A stretch of DNA of 64,000 bases from JBQTKD01 sp963703165 (GTDB taxonomy: Bacteria > Actinomycetota > Actinomycetes > Sporichthyales > Sporichthyaceae). The translations under genes and the position numbers were made by a program. Under the pieces are notes generated by a model. That model was given only the letters and a program-made list of their open reading frames with translations. It was not told the origin of the DNA and did not search any database. The stretch covers positions 2,294,001 to 2,358,000 of the forward strand of contig OY969798.1 of NCBI GenBank assembly GCA_963703165.1, in the 5' to 3' direction. This document shows positions 10,865-19,108 of this stretch, piece after piece (position 1 is the stretch's first letter; the number at the start of each line of letters is the position of its first letter).

Positions 10865-12190
10865 TCAGCCGCTGCCTGCCCCCGTCACGCCGCCGGTCGC
10901 GTGGGCCAGTGCCGCGGGAACGTCCTCCAGCATGGTGTGTCGACCGTCGGCGACCACAACCCGCCCCGATGCAACAACGTGGCGGACGTCGGCTGCGGTC
11001 GCCGCGAGCACGGCGGTCGCCGCCGTCGGCGGGCAGCCGGCGGTGCGGACCGACTCGAGGTCCAGCGTGACCAGATCGGCGAACGCGCCGACCTCGATGC
11101 GCCCGGCGTCGGACCAGCCCATGCAGGCGTGGCCGTCGGCGGTCGCGGCCCGCAGCAGGTCACCCGCAGCGTGGTGGCCTCGGGTGCCGGTACGGAGCCG
11201 CTCGTGCATCTCGACGGCCCGCGCCTCCTCGAGCAGATCGATGACCGCGTGCGAGTCCGAGCCCAAGGTCAACCGAACCCCGGCGGCCCGTAGCGCGGCC
11301 GCCGGGCCGATGCCGTCGGCCAGGTCGCGCTCGGTGGTGGGGCACAGGCAGACCGTCGAACGGTTGAGCCCGTGCAGGGTGATGTCGGCCTCGGTGAGGT
11401 GCGTGCCGTGCACCGCGGTGAGGTTGCTGGCCAGCGCCCCGGCCGTGTGCAGGACCTGACTCGGGGTGCGTCCGTAGGCGGCGAGGCACTGCTCGTTCTC
11501 CGCCGGTTGCTCGGAAACGTGCGCATGCAGCGGCGCACCCCGCGCGGCCCATTCGGCGACGAGTTCGATGTCGCGCGGATCGACGGCGCGCACCGAATGC
11601 ACGGCCGCGCCCAGCCGGGCGTCGGTCCCGGGGTCGAAGCGGGAGACCCTGGCCAACCAGCCGCTCACATCGCCGTCACCGAAACGAAGCTGAGGCTGCA
11701 TCAGTTCCTTGCCGAAGCCGCTGGAGAGGTAGCAGGTGTCCAGCACCGTGATGCGGATCCCGGCCTCGCGGGCAGCCTGCGCGACGGCGTGGCCCATGGC
11801 GTTGGGGTCGTCGTAGCGCGTCCCGCCCGCCCCGTGGTGCAGATAGTGGAACTCCCCGACACAGGTGATCCCCGCCAGAGCCATCTCGGCATATACCGCG
11901 CGGGCCAGGTTGAGATACGACTCCGGGTCCAGCGCGGCAGCGACGGCGTACATCTCCTCACGCCAGGCGAAGAAGTCCCCGCCGCCGGTCCGGGCCCGCA
12001 GTGCCCGGTGGAACGCATGCGAGTGGGCGTTGGCCATGCCCGGGATGGTCAGCCCCAGCAGCTTGGTCTCGTCGACCGCCGGGTGCGGGGATGCCTGCAC
12101 GGCAGTGAACCTGTCCCCGTCGATGACGACGCTGACCCCGGCGACCATCTCCCCCGGCGGCAGCCACGCGTACTGGCACCAGTACTTCAC
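10865..12190 (-). CDS. hutF: Formimidoylglutamate deiminase HutF
   Basis: About 441 aa. Converts N-formimino-L-glutamate to N-formyl-L-glutamate and ammonia. Zinc motif NAHSHAFHRALR, HVSEQPAENEQC and SDSHAVIDLLEEAR match the HutF branch of the amidohydrolases. The frame is open further upstream, but those codons run through the 25-bp direct repeats at 12221-12310 and into the neighbouring gene. The GTG at 12190 (reading V-K-Y-W-C-Q-Y) gives a normal family N-terminus. HutF commits the pathway to N-formylglutamate rather than formamide. Confidence 0.92.
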   Translation of the reverse strand: MKYWCQYAWLPPGEMVAGVSVVIDGDRFTAVQASPHPAVDETKLLGLTIPGMANAHSHAFHRALRARTGGGDFFAWREEMYAVAAALDPESYLNLARAVYAEMALAGITCVGEFHYLHHGAGGTRYDDPNAMGHAVAQAAREAGIRITVLDTCYLSSGFGKELMQPQLRFGDGDVSGWLARVSRFDPGTDARLGAAVHSVRAVDPRDIELVAEWAARGAPLHAHVSEQPAENEQCLAAYGRTPSQVLHTAGALASNLTAVHGTHLTEADITLHGLNRSTVCLCPTTERDLADGIGPAAALRAAGVRLTLGSDSHAVIDLLEEARAVEMHERLRTGTRGHHAAGDLLRAATADGHACMGWSDAGRIEVGAFADLVTLDLESVRTAGCPPTAATAVLAATAADVRHVVASGRVVVADGRHTMLEDVPAALAHATGGVTGAGSG

Positions 12191-12220
12191 CCTCGAACCC
12201 GCACTCGGACCGCCGCCTCC

Positions 12221-12310
12221 CGTACGAAAATTGCACTCTCGGGGAGATTTCGCGGGTGGTTTGTCGTGGTTTGAGGGGATCTGCGCGTACGGAAATTGCA
12301 CTCTCGGGGA
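12221..12310. repeat. 25-bp direct repeat upstream of hutF
   Basis: CGTACG(A/G)AAATTGCACTCTC plus GGGGA occurs at 12221-12245 and 12286-12310, differing at one base. The copies lie 65 bp apart start-to-start, between the M20 hydrolase stop (12333) and hutF. Spacing and position fit either an operator pair or a short repeat element. No copy was noticed elsewhere in the window. Confidence 0.6.
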
Positions 12311-12332
12311 AAAAAGCGATCGGGGTGGGGGG

Positions 12333-13550
12333 TCACGCGAGCGCCTCGGCGGCGAGGAGGAGGGCGTCGGCCAGGGCATTCACCCCGGCGAGGCAGTCGT
12401 CGCGTTCCGCGTGTTCCTCGGGGGCGTGCGAGATGCCGGTGGGGTTGCGGACGAACAGCATCGCGGTGGGGACGCCGGCGGCGGCAAGGATCCCCGCATC
12501 GTGGCCGGCACCGGTGTCCAGGACGGGGACGTCCCCGAGTTTCGCGGCCAAGCGCTGCGTGAGGCCCGCGTGCATCGCGACGGCCGGGGAGAAGGACTCC
12601 TCGGTGAGGCTCACCTCGACGCCATCCCGGGCGCCGTGCCGTCGGGCGGTCTCGATCACCTCGTCCAGCACCGCGCGGATCACCGACGGCTCGGCGGCGC
12701 GGACGTCGAGCCACAGCGACACCTGACGGGCAATCACATTGGTCCCACCGGGATCGACCTGGCAGCGCCCGACGGTCGCCAGCGCGTCGTAGCGGGCGGC
12801 GGCGTGCCGCACGGCCAGCACGGTCTCGGCGAAGGTGAGCATCGGGTCGTGGCGGTCGGCGAGAGCGGCGGTGCCGGCATGGTCGGCGCGGCCGATCAGA
12901 TCCAGACGCCACCGGCCGTGCGGGCGCAGCCCGGCCCCGACCCCGACGGCGTGATCGGTGTGCACCAGCCCGCGGCCCTGCTCGACGTGCAACTCCAGGT
13001 ACGCCCCGATCCGGGCGAGCCGGGCAGGCTCGGGACCGATCCCCGCCGGGTCGATCCCGGCGGACTTCATGGCCTCGGCCCAGGTGAGGCCGTCGGCGTC
13101 ACGCAGTCCCTGCGCACGCTCGGGTTCGATGACTCCGGCCAACAGGCGCGAGCCGAGGCAGGGCACACCGAAGCGGGCGCCCTCCTCCTCGGCGAAGGCG
13201 ACGATCGTGACCGGTGCCACGGGAGGGGTGCCACGGCGGTCGAGTTCGTCGAGCGCCGCGAAGGCGCTGACGATCCCCAGCGGGCCGTCGAAGGCGCCCC
13301 CGGCGGGGACGGAGTCGAAGTGCGAGCCGGTGACCACGGCCCGGCCGGCTCCGCCGTAGGTGGCCCACAGGTTGCCGTTGCGGTCGGTCTCGACGGTCAT
13401 GAGTCGCCGCGTCGCCTCCTGGACGAACCAGTCGCGACAGGTCAGATCGGCGGGGCCCCAGCAGAACCGACGGTAGCCACCTGACGATTCGTCACGTCCG
13501 ACGTCGGCCAGGTCCGCCCACATCGCGTCGAAGGGGGCCGGGGACTGCAC
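12333..13550 (-). CDS. M20 family hydrolase (allantoate amidohydrolase/N-carbamoylase-like), probable N-formylglutamate hydrolase
   Basis: 405-aa dinuclear zinc hydrolase of the AllC/hydantoinase-carbamoylase group. TGSHFDSVPAGGAFDGPLG supplies a His/Asp metal motif, FAEEEGARFG the catalytic Glu pair, and LHVEQG and GAGHDAG further ligands. By family name it would act on allantoate or N-carbamoyl amino acids. Its place between hutF and the transporter genes, with no hutG in the window, suggests it removes the formyl group from N-formyl-L-glutamate to give glutamate. That function is an inference from context. Confidence 0.85.
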   Translation of the reverse strand: MQSPAPFDAMWADLADVGRDESSGGYRRFCWGPADLTCRDWFVQEATRRLMTVETDRNGNLWATYGGAGRAVVTGSHFDSVPAGGAFDGPLGIVSAFAALDELDRRGTPPVAPVTIVAFAEEEGARFGVPCLGSRLLAGVIEPERAQGLRDADGLTWAEAMKSAGIDPAGIGPEPARLARIGAYLELHVEQGRGLVHTDHAVGVGAGLRPHGRWRLDLIGRADHAGTAALADRHDPMLTFAETVLAVRHAAARYDALATVGRCQVDPGGTNVIARQVSLWLDVRAAEPSVIRAVLDEVIETARRHGARDGVEVSLTEESFSPAVAMHAGLTQRLAAKLGDVPVLDTGAGHDAGILAAAGVPTAMLFVRNPTGISHAPEEHAERDDCLAGVNALADALLLAAEALA

Positions 13551-13558
13551 CGGGACGC

Positions 13559-14320
13559 TCAGTTGCTCGGCGGACCGACGGAGGTCGGCAGCGCTGCCAG
13601 CGCGGCCGGCATCGGGACCGGCGTCGTGGTCGCGATCTCCGGCTCGTGCTCGGAGGTCGCGGCGAGGGTCAGGCCCGCCGGGATCAGTTCCTTGCCGACG
13701 GCCACAAACATCAGGTGCATGACGATGGCGACCACCGCGAGCAGCACGCCACCGGCGGCGACCATGCCGTAGTTGCGGATCTCGGCGGACTGGCCGTCGA
13801 GAATCATCCGGCCCAGGCCCCCGGCGCCGACGTAGGCGGCAACGGCAGTCATGGCCACCGAGGCGACCGCTCCGCGGCGGACGCCGCGCACCAGCGCGGG
13901 CATCGCCATCGGCAGTTCGACCTCGCGCAGCACCGCGGGCGGCAGCATCCCGGCCGCCCGGGCCGATTCCACGGCCGACCGATCGACGAGGCGCACGCCC
14001 TTGTAGGCGGCGGAGATCATCGGGGACATCGTCATGAGCACGATCACCACGAAGGCAGCGGTGGTCCCGCTCTCGATCTTCATCGCGACGTAGGCCAGCA
14101 CGCCCAGCGGCGGCAGCAGCCGGCCGACGGCGCCGAGCAGGATCGGGATGTCGTCGCCGCGGCGGGAGTGACCCACCATCACGCCGAGCGGGAGGGCGAT
14201 GATCGCGGCGATCAGCAGCGCACCCAGGGAGATCGCGATGTGCTCGCCGAGGCGTTCACCGATCCCGCCGGCGCCGCTCCAGTTGCCGCCGTCGCTGAGG
14301 TAGTCCCACATCAAGTTCAT
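13559..14320 (-). CDS. ABC transporter permease, glycine betaine/proline (OpuC/ProW) type
   Basis: 253-aa inner-membrane permease with about six hydrophobic segments. The EAA-type loop region (VESARAAGMLPPAVLREVELP) contacts the ATPase. Its ATG overlaps the stop of the upstream permease by four bases (14317-14320). It lies 8 bp upstream of the M20 hydrolase, so it belongs to the hut transcription unit. Transporters of this subfamily include the histidine importer HutXWV of rhizobia, so histidine or urocanate is a reasonable guess for the substrate. No solute-binding protein is encoded nearby. Confidence 0.9.
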   Translation of the reverse strand: MNLMWDYLSDGGNWSGAGGIGERLGEHIAISLGALLIAAIIALPLGVMVGHSRRGDDIPILLGAVGRLLPPLGVLAYVAMKIESGTTAAFVVIVLMTMSPMISAAYKGVRLVDRSAVESARAAGMLPPAVLREVELPMAMPALVRGVRRGAVASVAMTAVAAYVGAGGLGRMILDGQSAEIRNYGMVAAGGVLLAVVAIVMHLMFVAVGKELIPAGLTLAATSEHEPEIATTTPVPMPAALAALPTSVGPPSN

Positions 14321-14961
14321 CTGACGGGCGCCAACTTCGACCAGGGAAGGAACTTCTGCTGAGCCCGGGACAACCCGGTCTCGAAGGCGACGGCGAGCGC
14401 GACCACGAGCGCGACGCCGACGAGGATCTCGGCCTCGGAGCGGGCGGCGAAGCCTTCGGTCATCACGCGACCCAGCCCGCCGATGCCGACGAGCGCGGCG
14501 AGCGTGACCAGGCCGATGCAGGCCACCGCGGTGGCGCGCAGGCCGGTGATGATCGCGGGCGCGGCCAGGGGCAGTTCGATCCGGGTCGCGCGGGACACCG
14601 GGCCGAACCCGACGGCCTCCGCCGTCGAGGTCAGTTCTGCCGGGACCTCACTGACCGCGGTGCACACGGCGCGGGTGAGCATCGCTGCGGCGAGCAGGCT
14701 GAGTCCGATGATCACGTTGCTGCTCGCGTCGAGCCGGGTGGACAGCAGCCCGGGCAGGACGACGAACCAGGTCAACGCGGGGATGGCCTCCAGCCCGGCG
14801 CACAGGCTCAGCACTGCCTGTCGCGGCCAGGCCGTGCGGGCCAGGAACACCCCGAGTGGCAGCGCGACGGCAAGCCCGATCAGCAGCGGGATCAGCGCGA
14901 GGTAGACGTGCTCACCGAGCATCCGACCGAGCATGTCCCGGTTGTCCCAGGCCCAGTTCAC
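14317..14961 (-). CDS. ABC transporter permease, glycine betaine/proline (OpuC/ProW) type
   Basis: 214 aa with about five to six membrane segments and the coupling motif (AEAVGFGPVSRATRIELPLA). The GTG at 14961 overlaps the ATPase stop as GTGA, which fixes the start; the longer open frame would run inside the ATPase gene. It forms a heterodimeric channel with the product of 13559-14320. Part of the hut-linked transporter; substrate probably histidine-related (inference). Confidence 0.9.
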   Translation of the reverse strand: MNWAWDNRDMLGRMLGEHVYLALIPLLIGLAVALPLGVFLARTAWPRQAVLSLCAGLEAIPALTWFVVLPGLLSTRLDASSNVIIGLSLLAAAMLTRAVCTAVSEVPAELTSTAEAVGFGPVSRATRIELPLAAPAIITGLRATAVACIGLVTLAALVGIGGLGRVMTEGFAARSEAEILVGVALVVALAVAFETGLSRAQQKFLPWSKLAPVR

Positions 14962-16997
14962 CGAGCTGATCCGTCCCCGGCGGTCGCGCCCGCCGCGTCC
15001 GGCTCGACCTGGACCCACTGGCCGAGGTCGGAGCGCCATTCCCAGCCACCGGCCACCGAGGACCGGCGTGCCGATTCGGGCTTCGCCTCGGTCGTCTCGG
15101 CGGCTGCGGCCTGGACAGGCTCGGCCTCGACGGCCGGCTCGTTGCGCCGCTCGCTGGGCGCGGGGACCTGAGCACCGCGGTTGCCGTTGGCCGGACGCAC
15201 GGTCGGCGGGGTCTGACGCGCGGTCTCCTTGATCACCGGGACCGGCGCGGGCGTGGTGCTTCGCCGGACCGGGGTGACCTGGGGCATCGGCGCGGTCGGC
15301 GGTTCCTCGGTGCGGCCACGGTCCGGCTGCACGTCGGCGGCCGGTGCCCCGGAGGGACCCGGCGGTTCGGTGACGGCCGGGATGGCGGCGGTGGCGTCGA
15401 GATCGGCCCTCGCGGCAGCAGCCCGCTCGGCTTCCGCCTTGGCAACCTGCGCCTTCTCAGCCTCGAGCTTGGCAGCCTCGAGCTTGGCGGCCTCTGCCCT
15501 GGCAGCCTCAGCCTTCGCGGCTTCGACCTTGGCAGTCTCCGCCTTCGCGGCCTCGAGCTCGGCAGCCTCGGCCTTCGCGGCAGCTTCAGCCTTCTCGGCC
15601 TCGACTCGAGCGGCTTCCGCCTTGGCGGCGTCCGCCTCGGCCTTCGCCGCTGCAGCCTTCACTGCTTCGGCCTTCGCCGCCTCGGCCCGGGCAGCTTCGG
15701 CGAGTGCGGCCTCGGCAGAGGCAGCCTCCTCGCGGGCCATCTCGGCCAGTTCGGCCGCCGAGCGCCCGGCGTCCCCAAAGCCGCGTGCGGGACGCGGCGG
15801 GGCCTCGAACTGGGCGGGTTCGGCCATTGCCTGGTCGAACGCCGACATCGTTGCCGGCCGGGCACCGGAGGGCAGGGGAGGCTGCGCGGAGAGGTACCGG
15901 GCGATCTCGGTGTGCGAGACCACGCCGAGGGTCTTGCCCTCGTCGTCCAGGCAGACCGCGAGCCCGGGCGGGGACAGGATGGCAGCGTCGAGCGCCGCGA
16001 GCACGCTCTCGTCGGCGTAGAAGGTGCCGCCCAGCGGGTGGACCACGGGCCCGGAGACGATCTGGTCCGGGCCGAGGACGGCGCTGTCGACCCAACCTCG
16101 GGGACGGCGGTCCGGGTCGAGCACGAGAAGCCAGCGCTCGCGGTAGGAGTCGGCGATCGCCTGCGCGCGGGACCCCGTCGTCCCGGCCTGGACCGTCGCG
16201 GCGGGAACCAGCGGCAGGTCGCCGGCAGGGAGGAAGGTCAGCTTGCGGATGCCGCGGTCGCGGCCGAGCAGGTCGGCGACGTAGTCGCTGCCCGGGTAGG
16301 CCAGCAGCGTCTGCGGCGTGGCCAGCTGCACCAACCGGCCGGTGTCGAGCACCGCGATCTGGTCGCCGAGCTTGATGGCTTCGTCGATGTCCTCGGTAGC
16401 GAGCAGGATCGTCTTGGGCGCGATGCGCTGCAGCTCGAGCAGGTCGTCCTGGATGTCCTGACGGACCGACGGCTCCAGCGCGGTGAACGGCGCGTCGAGC
16501 AGCAGCACCGGCGGATCGGCGGCGAGTGCACGAGCGAGACCGACGCGGATCTGCTGCCCCTTGGACAGCTGCCCCGGGTACTTGTCGGCGAAGGACGTCG
16601 GCAGGCCGACGTGCTCCAGCAGCGCCATCGCGCGATCCCGAGCGGCCCCGCGGTCGACACCCATGAGCAGCGGCACCGTCTCGATGTTGCGGGCCACCGT
16701 GCGGTGCGGGAACAGACCGCCCGCGGCGAGGTAGCCCATGCCACGGCGCAGCTGCGAGCGGCGCACGTTGGTGTTGGGTGCGTCGCTGATCAGCACGCGG
16801 CCCGCGGACGGGTCGAGCATGCGGTTGACCATGCGCAGCAGCGAGGTCTTGCCGCAGCCACGGGGGCCCATCACCACGGTGATGCGCCCCGCGGGCGCGA
16901 CAAGACTGATGTCGTCCACGGCGACGGTCCCACCGGGGAAGACCTTGGTGACGCCCTCGAACTCGATCAACGCCTGACCACCGGAATCGACAGGCAC
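14958..16997 (-). CDS. ABC transporter ATPase-like protein with degenerate catalytic motifs, CBS region and Ala/Glu/Lys coiled coil
   Basis: 679 aa, far longer than the usual ~380 aa of ProV/OpuCA. Residues 1-240 align with the ATPase domain: Walker A GPRGCGKT (44-51) is intact. The Q-loop Gln is replaced (YLAAGG, 89-94), the signature reads LSKGQ (144-148), the Walker B Glu is Ala (LLLDAPF, 165-171) and the H-loop His is Glu (ATEDID, 200-205). A CBS-like region spans about 255-370. Then comes a roughly 130-residue TolA-like coil of AKAEA-type repeats (about 415-550), a Pro-rich linker and a Trp-containing tail (WEWRSDLGQWV). ATP hydrolysis looks unlikely. The start is GTG without a clear ribosome site, inside a 16-bp palindrome. 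Confidence 0.85.
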   Translation of the reverse strand: MPVDSGGQALIEFEGVTKVFPGGTVAVDDISLVAPAGRITVVMGPRGCGKTSLLRMVNRMLDPSAGRVLISDAPNTNVRRSQLRRGMGYLAAGGLFPHRTVARNIETVPLLMGVDRGAARDRAMALLEHVGLPTSFADKYPGQLSKGQQIRVGLARALAADPPVLLLDAPFTALEPSVRQDIQDDLLELQRIAPKTILLATEDIDEAIKLGDQIAVLDTGRLVQLATPQTLLAYPGSDYVADLLGRDRGIRKLTFLPAGDLPLVPAATVQAGTTGSRAQAIADSYRERWLLVLDPDRRPRGWVDSAVLGPDQIVSGPVVHPLGGTFYADESVLAALDAAILSPPGLAVCLDDEGKTLGVVSHTEIARYLSAQPPLPSGARPATMSAFDQAMAEPAQFEAPPRPARGFGDAGRSAAELAEMAREEAASAEAALAEAARAEAAKAEAVKAAAAKAEADAAKAEAARVEAEKAEAAAKAEAAELEAAKAETAKVEAAKAEAARAEAAKLEAAKLEAEKAQVAKAEAERAAAARADLDATAAIPAVTEPPGPSGAPAADVQPDRGRTEEPPTAPMPQVTPVRRSTTPAPVPVIKETARQTPPTVRPANGNRGAQVPAPSERRNEPAVEAEPVQAAAAETTEAKPESARRSSVAGGWEWRSDLGQWVQVEPDAAGATAGDGSAR

Positions 16998-17041
16998 ACA
17001 TGTGTGCCGCAGCTATTAATGGCGTTGACAAACGTAACGCC
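16993..17041. promoter_or_regulatory. Palindromes at the start of the hut transporter block
   Basis: A perfect 16-bp palindrome GGCACACATGTGTGCC (16993-17008) overlaps the GTG start of the ATPase gene. A second inverted repeat, GGCGTT-N9-AACGCC (17021-17041), lies just upstream. Both fit operator sites for a local regulator; no hut regulator gene is visible in the window. Confidence 0.45.
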
Positions 17042-17196
17042 GGGGAACGCCCTCGGGGCCTCGACCACGCTGAATGAGTCACTGCGTGTCCGAATGGATA
17101 CGTTCTGTGCCCATGTTGATCTTGAAGGGCTTACTCCGAGCGGGTTAACCCGTTCGATGCCCCCTCCGCGGGTATCCGACACCCGCGCAACCTCGG

Positions 17197-17321
17197 TGCG
17201 TCCGACACCTAGCGTCCGCTGGGCCCCGCACCGTCGGACGCAACAGCTTCCGCCGGCGAACCCCCCGAAGCGTCCGAAATCCAGCGTCCGCTGGGCTCCG
17301 CAACGTCGGACGCAACAGCTT
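17197..17321. repeat. Palindromic repeat family 1, tandem pair B
   Basis: Copies at about 17197-17248 and 17269-17321, 73 bp apart. In the first, TGCGTCCGAC (17197-17206) pairs with GTCGGACGCA (17233-17242), enclosing AGCGTCCGCTGGGCCCCG. Both copies end in CAACAGCTT. They fill the gap between hutU and the transporter genes; the element ends at the hutU stop. Beyond this and the palindromes noted above, the 325-bp gap (16998-17322) shows no gene. Confidence 0.75.
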
Positions 17322-17322
17322 G

Positions 17323-19002
17323 CTACGGAGTTTCTTCGGGGCGGGGCTCCGGATGCGGGCGCATGGGGATCGGCAGGCCGCGCTCGTCGGCGACCTCCTT
17401 GGCCCGGTCGTAGCCCGCGTCGACGTGGCGCAGGACCCCGGTGGCTGGGTCGTTGGAGAGCACGCGGGCGAGCTTCTCGGCCGCGAGCGGGGTGCCGTCG
17501 GCGACGCTGACCTGCCCGGCGTGGATCGAACGGCCCATGCCGACGCCGCCGCCGTGGTGGATCGACACCCAGCTCGCGCCCGAGGCCACGTTCACCATGG
17601 CGTTGAGCAGGGGCCAGTCGGCGATGGCGTCCGAACCGTCGAGCATCGCCTCGGTCTCGCGATACGGGGAGGCCACCGAGCCGCAGTCGAGGTGGTCGCG
17701 GCCGATGACGATCGGCGCCTTCAACGTCCCGACGGCGACCATCTTGTTGAACTCCAGTCCGGCGCGGTCGCGTTCGCCGGCGCCGAGCCAGCAGATGCGG
17801 GCGGGCAGCCCCTGGAACTTCACCTTCTCGCGCGCGGCGGTGATCCAGCGGGTGACCGTCTCGTTCTCGGGGAACAGTCTCAGCACGGCGTCGTCGGTGG
17901 CGGCGATGTCGGCGGGGTCACCGGACAGCGCGACCCAGCGGAACGGGCCTTTGCCCTCGCAGAACAGCGGCCGGATGTAGGCGGGGACGAAGCCGGGGAA
18001 GTCGAAGGCACGGGGGTACCCGGCAGCGAGGGCCTCGACGCGGATCGAGTTGCCGTAGTCGAAGACCTCGGCGCCGCGGTCCATGAAGCCGCACATCGCC
18101 TCGACGTGCGCGGCCATGGACTCCCGGGCCCGTTGCGCACAACCCTCCGGGTCGCTGTGCCGCAGCTCGGCCCAGCGATCCAGGTCCAGCCCGATCGGCA
18201 GGTAGGCCAAGGGGTCGTGTGCGGAGGTCTGGTCGGTGACGATGTCGATGCTCGGTGCCCGCACGAGCAGTTCGGGCAGCACCTCGGCGGCGTTGCCGAG
18301 CACCCCGATCGACAGCGGCCGCTTCTTGGCCCGTGCCTCCTCGGCCTGCCACAGGGCGTCGTCGAGAGTGGCCGCGACGACGTCGAGGTAGCGCTGGTCC
18401 AGGCGGCGCGCGATCCGGCTGGGATCGCACTCGACGACGATCGCGACACCGCCGTTGAGGGTGACCGCGAGCGGTTGCGCGCCACCCATCCCACCCAGGC
18501 CGGCGGTGAGCGTGATGGTCCCGGCGAGGCTGCCGCCGAAACGCTTCTCGGCGACGGCGGCGAAGGTCTCGTAGGTCCCCTGCAGGATCCCCTGCGTGCC
18601 GATGTAGATCCACGACCCGGCCGTCATCTGCCCGTACATCGTGAGCCCGAGGGCCTCCAGCCGTCGGAACTCCGGCCAGTTGGCCCAGTCCGGCACCAGG
18701 TTCGAGTTGGCGATGAGCACCCGCGGCGCCCACTCGTGGGTGCGCAGCACGCCGACCGGTCGCCCGGACTGCACAAGCATGGTCTCGTCGGCACGCAGCT
18801 CCGTCAGCGTCGCGACCAGCGCGTGATAGCTGGGCCAGTCCCTCGCCGCCTTGCCCGTGCCGCCGTAGACGACGAGTTCCTCGGGATGCTCGGCGACGTC
18901 GGGATCGAGGTTGTTGGCGAGCATCCGCAATGCGGCCTCGGTCTGCCACGACTTCCCGGTCCGCCCGGTCCCCCGCGCCGCCCGAATCTGAGGTGCCGTC
19001 AC
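17323..19002 (-). CDS. hutU: Urocanate hydratase HutU
   Basis: 559-aa cytoplasmic NAD+-dependent urocanase, converting urocanate to imidazolonepropionate. It shows the NAD-binding stretch with GLGGMGGAQP and VECDPSRIARRLDQRYLD, and the conserved C-terminal block DHLDCGSVASPYRETEAM and SIHHGGGVGMG. Full family length. Second gene of the hut order, 106 bp after hutH with a family-2 repeat in the gap. Confidence 0.97.
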   Translation of the reverse strand: MTAPQIRAARGTGRTGKSWQTEAALRMLANNLDPDVAEHPEELVVYGGTGKAARDWPSYHALVATLTELRADETMLVQSGRPVGVLRTHEWAPRVLIANSNLVPDWANWPEFRRLEALGLTMYGQMTAGSWIYIGTQGILQGTYETFAAVAEKRFGGSLAGTITLTAGLGGMGGAQPLAVTLNGGVAIVVECDPSRIARRLDQRYLDVVAATLDDALWQAEEARAKKRPLSIGVLGNAAEVLPELLVRAPSIDIVTDQTSAHDPLAYLPIGLDLDRWAELRHSDPEGCAQRARESMAAHVEAMCGFMDRGAEVFDYGNSIRVEALAAGYPRAFDFPGFVPAYIRPLFCEGKGPFRWVALSGDPADIAATDDAVLRLFPENETVTRWITAAREKVKFQGLPARICWLGAGERDRAGLEFNKMVAVGTLKAPIVIGRDHLDCGSVASPYRETEAMLDGSDAIADWPLLNAMVNVASGASWVSIHHGGGVGMGRSIHAGQVSVADGTPLAAEKLARVLSNDPATGVLRHVDAGYDRAKEVADERGLPIPMRPHPEPRPEETP

Positions 19003-19016
19003 GCCGAACCCCTTAT

Positions 19017-19098
19017 CGGTTGCTCATGCATGAGGAACCGACAACACAAACCGGGACAAAGCACCTGCTGATCGTGCCGGTTGCTCATGCATGAGCAT
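19017..19098. repeat. Palindromic repeat family 2, copy 2 (inverted; hutH-hutU intergenic)
   Basis: Two near-identical palindromic blocks, GGTTGCTCATGCATGAGGAACC and GGTTGCTCATGCATGAGC, flank the inverted core GACAACACAAACCGGGACAA. Reverse-complemented, the whole aligns with the copy at 26629-26713 over about 80 bp. It occupies almost the entire gap between hutH and hutU. Confidence 0.8.
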
Positions 19099-19108
19099 TG
19101 GAGGGGAC

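Noticed and set aside
15400..15720. Repetitive GC-rich DNA in the ATPase gene as a possible satellite or CRISPR
   Set aside because: It encodes the AKAEA coiled coil in frame; units are degenerate and there are no spacer-like segments.
15586..17082. 498-codon minus-strand frame overlapping the ABC ATPase
   Set aside because: Out-of-frame shadow of the ATPase gene; Arg/Ala/Pro-rich with no recognisable domain.
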